Below, piece by piece: positions 6,427 through 9,978 of a stretch of DNA of 9,978 bases. The number at the start of each line of letters is the position of its first letter. Position 1 is the first letter of the stretch. Both the position numbers and the translations under genes were made by a program. The notes under the pieces were generated by a model. The model saw only the letters and a program-made list of their open reading frames with translations, ran no database searches and was not told the origin of the DNA. The stretch is from Dehalococcoidales bacterium (GTDB taxonomy: Bacteria; Chloroflexota; Dehalococcoidia; Dehalococcoidales; UBA3254), in contig JAQULX010000072.1 of NCBI GenBank assembly GCA_028718465.1, forward strand, positions 1 to 9,978, given 5' to 3'.

Positions 6427-6484
6427 AAGCAGCATCAGTTCGCCATAAATTTGTCGGACCAAACCGCAATATCTTGCCTGCAGT

Positions 6485-7420
6485 TCAGGATTTATCGGAA
6501 TCGAATAGAGCGAAAGAACGCTTGTGGATTTCAGCACACACGAATGTTTCGAGGTTAGTAACTCCCTCAATCCGGGCGATTTTCTCCACAATAAAATGGT
6601 ACATCTTCTCTGAATTGGGAGCATGAATGCCGACCAGAATTTCGAATCCGCTCATAGCCGTCATAATTAGATGTAACTCCGGATAAGCCGCCAATTCAGC
6701 ACAAATTTTCTGGACCTTGTTTGCATCGGCGTGTACAGCGACATAAGCATTGGCTAAATAACCCCATTTGGAAGGGTTGCGCACCGCTGATATTCCCAGT
6801 ATTTCATCTCTCCTTAAGCGGGCTACCCGCCGAGAGACGGTGGTAAGGCTGAGGTTTAAACGAGATGCCAAATCCGTGAAAGGCTCTCTCCCATTATTCT
6901 GGAGTTCAGCGATAATAGCCTGGTCGATGCCATCCAGAGGTGGATCTAAAGGTGGATAGGGGGCGACAGGTGCGCTGTAAGTAAATAAACCGCTATTTAG
7001 TTTTTTTATCTCTACAATGGGAAAAGCATTGATCTTAACAATACCGTCAATACTGGGAACATCTTTAGCAATGAATTCCTGCAAAATATCCCAGTTTTGA
7101 AAATCGGCAATCCCCAGCAAGTCATACCGGCCGAAAGTAGTGACCACTAAGCTGATGTTGGGACTTTCGACAAGTTGTTCACAAACCCGGCCTACTTTGC
7201 ATAGATCGACATCCAGAGTTATAAACGCATGGGCGTTAAATCCCATCTTGAATTGATTGAGCACTGTCTTGATGGAAATGACATCTTCCGCCAGCATGCG
7301 TTCGAGATGCTTCGTAACCGTAGCTACATTGACCCCCAGGTCCTGGGCTATAGCGGCACAGGAATATCGTCCGTCGCGCTTAAGTAAGTCAATTATTTTC
7401 AAGTCTATATTATTCGGCAT
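6485..7420 (-). CDS. Double-length Lrp/AsnC-family transcriptional regulator
   Basis: Lrp/AsnC proteins bind DNA as dimers or octamers and respond to small ligands through a RAM domain. This 311-residue protein carries the whole unit twice: HTH 1 (about 4-55, IDLKIIDLLKRDGRYSCAAI), RAM 1 (about 62-142, with FGRYDLLG at 96-103), a proline-rich linker (about 150-162), HTH 2 (about 163-212, with TTVSRRVARLRRDEI) and RAM 2 (about 222-300, with SGFEILVG). Single-unit relatives are about 150 residues, so this is a tandem fusion. The two halves differ much in sequence, which points to an old duplication. It is transcribed away from the URO-D gene across a 232-bp gap and is the natural candidate regulator of that locus. 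The ATG at 7420 lacks a Shine-Dalgarno but sits at the predicted transcription start. A siroheme-decarboxylase-like role is unlikely. Confidence 0.9.
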   Translation of the reverse strand: MPNNIDLKIIDLLKRDGRYSCAAIAQDLGVNVATVTKHLERMLAEDVISIKTVLNQFKMGFNAHAFITLDVDLCKVGRVCEQLVESPNISLVVTTFGRYDLLGIADFQNWDILQEFIAKDVPSIDGIVKINAFPIVEIKKLNSGLFTYSAPVAPYPPLDPPLDGIDQAIIAELQNNGREPFTDLASRLNLSLTTVSRRVARLRRDEILGISAVRNPSKWGYLANAYVAVHADANKVQKICAELAAYPELHLIMTAMSGFEILVGIHAPNSEKMYHFIVEKIARIEGVTNLETFVCAEIHKRSFALFDSDKS

Positions 7421-7428
7421 TTGAATAT

Positions 7429-7457
7429 ATTTTACTTTTCATGCAATAAACTGTCAA
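7429..7457 (-). promoter_or_regulatory. Promoter of the Lrp/AsnC regulator
   Basis: On the minus strand TTGACA (7457-7452) and TAAAAT (7434-7429) are 17 bp apart. Only 8 nt separate the -10 box from the ATG at 7420, so the mRNA should be leaderless or nearly so. It lies 20 bp from the divergent promoter at 7478-7505, close enough for one bound regulator to affect both. Confidence 0.7.
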
Positions 7458-7477
7458 ATAGCTCCGTATCTGCTAAG

Positions 7478-7510
7478 TTGTCATCCCAATAGATTGTGTT
7501 ATAATGCAAT
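7478..7510 (+). promoter_or_regulatory. Promoter P1 of the URO-D gene with palindrome
   Basis: TTGTCA (7478-7483) and TATAAT (7500-7505) are 16 bp apart. ATTG (7493-7496) and CAAT (7507-7510) flank the -10 box as an inverted repeat with a 10-bp centre. The 16-mer 7494-7509 matches 9286-9301 at 15 positions. Transcription would start near 7512, leaving a leader of about 140 nt that is very AT-rich; a second TATAAT at 7580-7585 lacks a good -35. Confidence 0.7.
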
Positions 7511-7652
7511 ATAATATTATTTATTAAACATTCTATTATATATTATTGCTCTTCGTTCCATCTACTGCTTAACTGCATTTATAATAGAATGGTCTCCTGA
7601 TTATATGACTCCTCTTGGAAATGAATAAACGAAAGTGTGGGAGTGAATTGAT

Positions 7653-8981
7653 ATGCATCAAGATTGGGCTGCCCTAAACCCCGAGGAAAAAAGAAAGGCC
7701 AGATTGGAGAAGTGGCTGGCGGTGGAAACCGAAAAGTTCGTTTCGCCTCAAGCCAGACAAAACTTTCTGGAAAGAGAAAAAAGAATCGAGGACATCATTC
7801 AGTTAAGGGCTCCGGATAGAGTCCCGATATGGTTCAATGATATCGGATTTTTCCCTGCCCGGTACACCGGAATAACCTTTGAAAAAATGTTTTACGATAG
7901 CGAAGCATTAGCCGCGGCTTTCAAAAAAACGATTCTCGACTTTGAGCCGGATGTGTACTGGCCGCCGACCATAGGTTATCCCGGAAAGGCCCTGGAAATC
8001 TTTGACTCCAGAGCGTATAAGTGGCCTGGACATGGTATCCCCGCTGACTGTGGTACCCAATATGTTGAAGGCGAGTACATGAAGGCCGATGAATACGACG
8101 ATTTCATTAATAACACCACTGATTTCATGCTTCGGTCTTTCATACCCCGTACTCTGGGTGCTTTGGGACCCTTAAAAGACCTCCCCATTTTCAAATGTTA
8201 TAATCGGGCAGAGAGAATAGTCAGTGAATTCTTAAGACCGGATATCATAGCGGCCTTCAAAGCCATATCGCAAGCGGAACCGCTGATTAAAAAACATAGA
8301 ACAGTAATAGAGACCCTGAAAACCGAGTTGAAACAAGAGGGGTTCCCTATAATGTCTTCTATTTTTTCCGCCAATGCCTTCGATCACTTTTCAGATTCAT
8401 TTAGAGGCATGCGTGGGATCATGCTGGATATGTATCGCCAACCGGATAAACTCCTGGAGGCTATGGATAAGATACTGCCTGAAATGATTTCGTCCTATAT
8501 AGAAGATGCCAATCGCACGGGAAATCCGAGAATTATGTCTGTCATCCACCGCGGTTCAGACGCTTTCATGTCGAAAAAACAGTGGGAGAAATTTTACTGG
8601 CCCAGCTTGAAAAAGGTTTTGCTGGCCTGTATCGAAGAAGGTATCACACCGGTGGTATTTTTAGAAGGAGACGTACTCTCACGGTTGGAGTATTTCCTGG
8701 AGATACCCAAAAGAAAAATGATTGCCTTGATCGATAGCACCGATATCTTTAAAGCCAAAGAAATCCTGGGAGGCACGATGTGTCTGGCCGGGAATATGCC
8801 GCCTCTTCTATTGCAAAACGGTACTCCGGCCCAGGTTAAAGAATATGCCAGGAAACTGATTGACGTAGTGGGCAAGGATGGGGGCTTCTTAATGGCTCCT
8901 CGAAGCAGCATGGATAATACCAGCCCCGAACTGGTGAAAATATGGTTCGATTTTACCAAAGAATATGGGGTATACAGGTAG
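7653..8981 (+). CDS. URO-D-fold protein of the methyltransferase-like branch, zinc site absent
   Basis: The superfamily includes HemE and corrinoid-dependent methyltransferases such as MtaA and CmuA. The 442-residue length fits. ATG 7653 has GGGAG at 7639-7643, 9 nt upstream. Visible landmarks are APDRVPIWFNDIG (53-65), aligned with the HemE substrate segment but lacking its Arg pair; HRGSDAFMSKKQW (299-311); CLAGNMPP (377-384), matching xxGNVSP of methyltransferases; and APRSSMDNTSPE (415-426). In MtaA-type enzymes zinc is held by HxC and a later Cys. Here VVFLEGD (334-340) stands at the HxC position and Arg-Ser-Ser replaces the late Gly-Cys-Gly, so the zinc-thiol site is missing. It is therefore probably neither HemE nor a standard thiol methyltransferase. 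The regulator is divergent, and a glycyl radical enzyme follows with a matching promoter, so a role in the same pathway is inferred. The reaction is unknown. Confidence 0.85.
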   Translation: MHQDWAALNPEEKRKARLEKWLAVETEKFVSPQARQNFLEREKRIEDIIQLRAPDRVPIWFNDIGFFPARYTGITFEKMFYDSEALAAAFKKTILDFEPDVYWPPTIGYPGKALEIFDSRAYKWPGHGIPADCGTQYVEGEYMKADEYDDFINNTTDFMLRSFIPRTLGALGPLKDLPIFKCYNRAERIVSEFLRPDIIAAFKAISQAEPLIKKHRTVIETLKTELKQEGFPIMSSIFSANAFDHFSDSFRGMRGIMLDMYRQPDKLLEAMDKILPEMISSYIEDANRTGNPRIMSVIHRGSDAFMSKKQWEKFYWPSLKKVLLACIEEGITPVVFLEGDVLSRLEYFLEIPKRKMIALIDSTDIFKAKEILGGTMCLAGNMPPLLLQNGTPAQVKEYARKLIDVVGKDGGFLMAPRSSMDNTSPELVKIWFDFTKEYGVYR

Positions 8982-9052
8982 AGGCACAAAAATCCAATTT
9001 TGAAACTCATGTTACAGCATAAGTAAGTTGAAGACTCTAAACAATGGAGGCT

Positions 9053-9086
9053 AAGCCGGGGCTGAACACTTCTGTCACCCCGGCTT
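9053..9086 (+). terminator. Terminator-like hairpin after the URO-D gene
   Basis: AAGCCGGGG (9053-9061) pairs perfectly with CCCCGGCTT (9078-9086) over a 16-nt loop, 72 bp after the stop codon. Only a weak T-rich tract follows (CTTTAACTCTCTT). It is strong enough to separate the URO-D transcript from the next promoter. Confidence 0.65.
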
Positions 9087-9269
9087 TAACTCTCTTGCCA
9101 TCCCAGGGCAGGCCGGGTCTACCTTTGTCTGATATCCTGTCTGAAGGTCAGGCTTTCGCCTGGGTTGATCAGGCTGAGTGTCCCTTTTCCTTATATTTGT
9201 TTTATCGTTTAATTTAGTCCTCTCAAGCAAGTTCGAAATACCCGGTCAATTAATAAGCTTAGGCCTATA
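9087..9269. other. Non-coding gap before promoter P2
   Basis: No coding frame is supported. A short perfect hairpin CAGGC-tttc-GCCTG lies at 9149-9162, with arms like those in the tRNA-flanking repeats but a different loop and context. No riboswitch signature was recognised. Confidence 0.4.
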
Positions 9270-9303
9270 TTGACATTCCGACTATTTGTGCTATAATGCA
9301 AAT
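9270..9303 (+). promoter_or_regulatory. Promoter P2 of the glycyl radical enzyme gene with palindrome
   Basis: TTGACA (9270-9275) and TATAAT (9292-9297), both perfect consensus, are 16 bp apart, the same spacing as P1. ATTTG (9284-9288) and CAAAT (9299-9303) form an inverted repeat with a 10-bp centre over the -10 box. From the -35 through the bases after the -10, 24 of 32 positions match P1. The start would be near 9304. Confidence 0.78.
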
Positions 9304-9568
9304 ATGTCTTACTAATATTGTTATATTTTAATTGATTATTTCATCCCATGGTAAACAGGCATTAGTAGGAGGAAGCAAAAATAACAACCCGGTCAATACA
9401 TACGATGCCTTCTTTGATTTACTTTGATATCATTTAGAGCTTCTGCAACCTGTAATCCGACTCGTAAAATCTCGAAAAGTGACACCGCCAGCAAAAAAGT
9501 TATCACTTTATAAAAAGTGTTTATTTAGATGTTAATTAAATAGAAGGATAAATTCTCAGGAGGTCGAA
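9304..9568 (+). promoter_or_regulatory. Long 5' leader with alternative hairpins
   Basis: The leader is about 265 nt long. AAAGTGA (9476-9482) can pair with TCACTTT (9503-9509). The same CACTTT (9504-9509) can instead pair with AAAGTG (9514-9519) over an ATAA loop, followed by TTTATTTAG. The two pairings exclude each other, as in an attenuator. The stems are short and AT-rich. An AGGAGG at 9367-9372 has no start codon at a fitting distance. Confidence 0.35.
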
Positions 9569-9978
9569 ATGACAATTTCAATTGATGAAATTCAAGGGAT
9601 TAACAGTGTCAATGCACTCACCGAAAGAGTCAGAAAACGCAATGATGAATGCGTCGGGTCTCAGTTGTGGATTTCCTCCCGCCGTACCCGTTCTTTCACG
9701 GAATCCTGGAAACATTCTGGGTCCGAATCCAACCCCATCCGCTGGGCTTTGGCCATGGCCCAGGTAATGGATGACTCACCCATCGTCATTCGCGATGGCG
9801 AACTGATCGTAGGCTCGGAAACTAAATACGTCCGCGGTGCTGAAATATCTCCCGAACAGAATCCGGATGATATTCTGAAAATGATGGAAGATAAAAGCCT
9901 GGTCACCATGAGTGAAGTCATGTTCGCTAAATTTGAACCAGCGGAATTAGAGGGTGCTGTGGAAAGTGCCCAGTACTG
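9569..9978 (+). CDS. Glycyl radical enzyme (PFL-like), N-terminal part, runs off the window
   Basis: Glycyl radical enzymes are oxygen-sensitive catalysts activated by a radical-SAM partner; the family includes pyruvate formate-lyase, hydroxyphenylacetate decarboxylase and benzyl/alkylsuccinate synthases. ATG 9569 has a perfect AGGAGGT at 9558-9564, 4 nt upstream. The 136 visible residues match the PFL N-terminal domain: a helix LTERVRKRNDECVGSQLW, SSRRTRSFTESWK (about 37-49) as the RxxxxTES element, then NPIRWALAMAQVMDDSP, and IVIRDGELIVGSETKYVRGA (about 71-90) as the DELIVG element. The TKYVRGA wording recalls the decarboxylase and X-succinate synthase side of the family more than PFL itself. 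The catalytic Cys and C-terminal glycyl loop lie outside the window, so the substrate is unknown. Confidence 0.85.
   Translation, partial: MTISIDEIQGINSVNALTERVRKRNDECVGSQLWISSRRTRSFTESWKHSGSESNPIRWALAMAQVMDDSPIVIRDGELIVGSETKYVRGAEISPEQNPDDILKMMEDKSLVTMSEVMFAKFEPAELEGAVESAQY

Noticed and set aside
6280..6624. Minus-strand ORF overlapping the regulator gene and repeat C
   Set aside because: It is antisense of the tRNA-like repeat plus an out-of-frame part of the regulator gene, with no ribosome binding site.
6485..7420. Siroheme decarboxylase (AhbAB/NirDL-like) rather than a regulator
   Set aside because: Those enzymes also look like fused AsnC units, but their typical N-terminal wording is missing, and both HTH and both RAM motifs here read as standard regulators.
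7653..8981. HemE (uroporphyrinogen decarboxylase of heme synthesis)
   Set aside because: The length, N-terminal extension and loss of the RQAGR substrate motif do not fit HemE.
9087..9269. Riboswitch upstream of the glycyl radical enzyme
   Set aside because: It lies before promoter P2 and so would not be in the mRNA; no known riboswitch core was recognised.
9367..9418. Small gene after the AGGAGG at 9367-9372
   Set aside because: No ATG, GTG or TTG lies at a usable distance; the next ATG (9405) is 32 bp away and gives only 10 codons.

Overview
The window looks like a piece of a Gram-positive-style anaerobe chromosome, most likely a Firmicute of the syntrophic or Peptococcaceae type. This is inferred from AGGAGG-class ribosome binding sites, TTGACA/TATAAT promoters, moderate GC, and the start of a glycyl radical enzyme next to a uroporphyrinogen-decarboxylase-fold (URO-D) protein. 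No species-level marker is present.

Region 1 (1-1652) is conserved backbone: the 3' part of a glycogen/starch synthase gene (glgA), a gene-poor gap, then a complete tRNA-Gly(TCC) with its own promoter.

Region 2 (1605-6383) reads as an accessory island anchored in the 3' half of that tRNA. A tyrosine recombinase starts about 110 bp after the tRNA. The 3' half of the tRNA plus about 30 bp of flank recurs at 5469-5549 and 6311-6383, giving three att-like direct repeats 3864 bp and 842 bp apart. The first interval holds the recombinase, an AT-rich PanA (DUF4065/SocA-like)-type antitoxin gene with a probable toxin partner, a broken XRE antitoxin gene, a RelE/ParE-family toxin with an upstream antitoxin, and an ORF cut off at the second repeat. 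The second interval holds only mazEF with its promoter and operator. Both intervals look like toxin-antitoxin cargo delimited by tRNA-derived attachment sites. The recombinase has Gln where the second catalytic His is expected, so present mobility is uncertain.

Region 3 (6485-9978) is a divergent metabolic locus. A double-length Lrp/AsnC-type regulator points left from a consensus promoter that puts its start codon at or next to the transcription start. Rightward lie a URO-D-fold protein without the usual zinc-thiol ligands and, about 590 bp later, the N-terminus of a glycyl radical enzyme that runs off the window. The promoters of these two genes match at 24 of 32 positions and share a short palindrome over the -10 box, suggesting co-regulation, plausibly by the divergent regulator. 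The glycyl radical gene has a leader of about 265 nt with two mutually exclusive hairpins.
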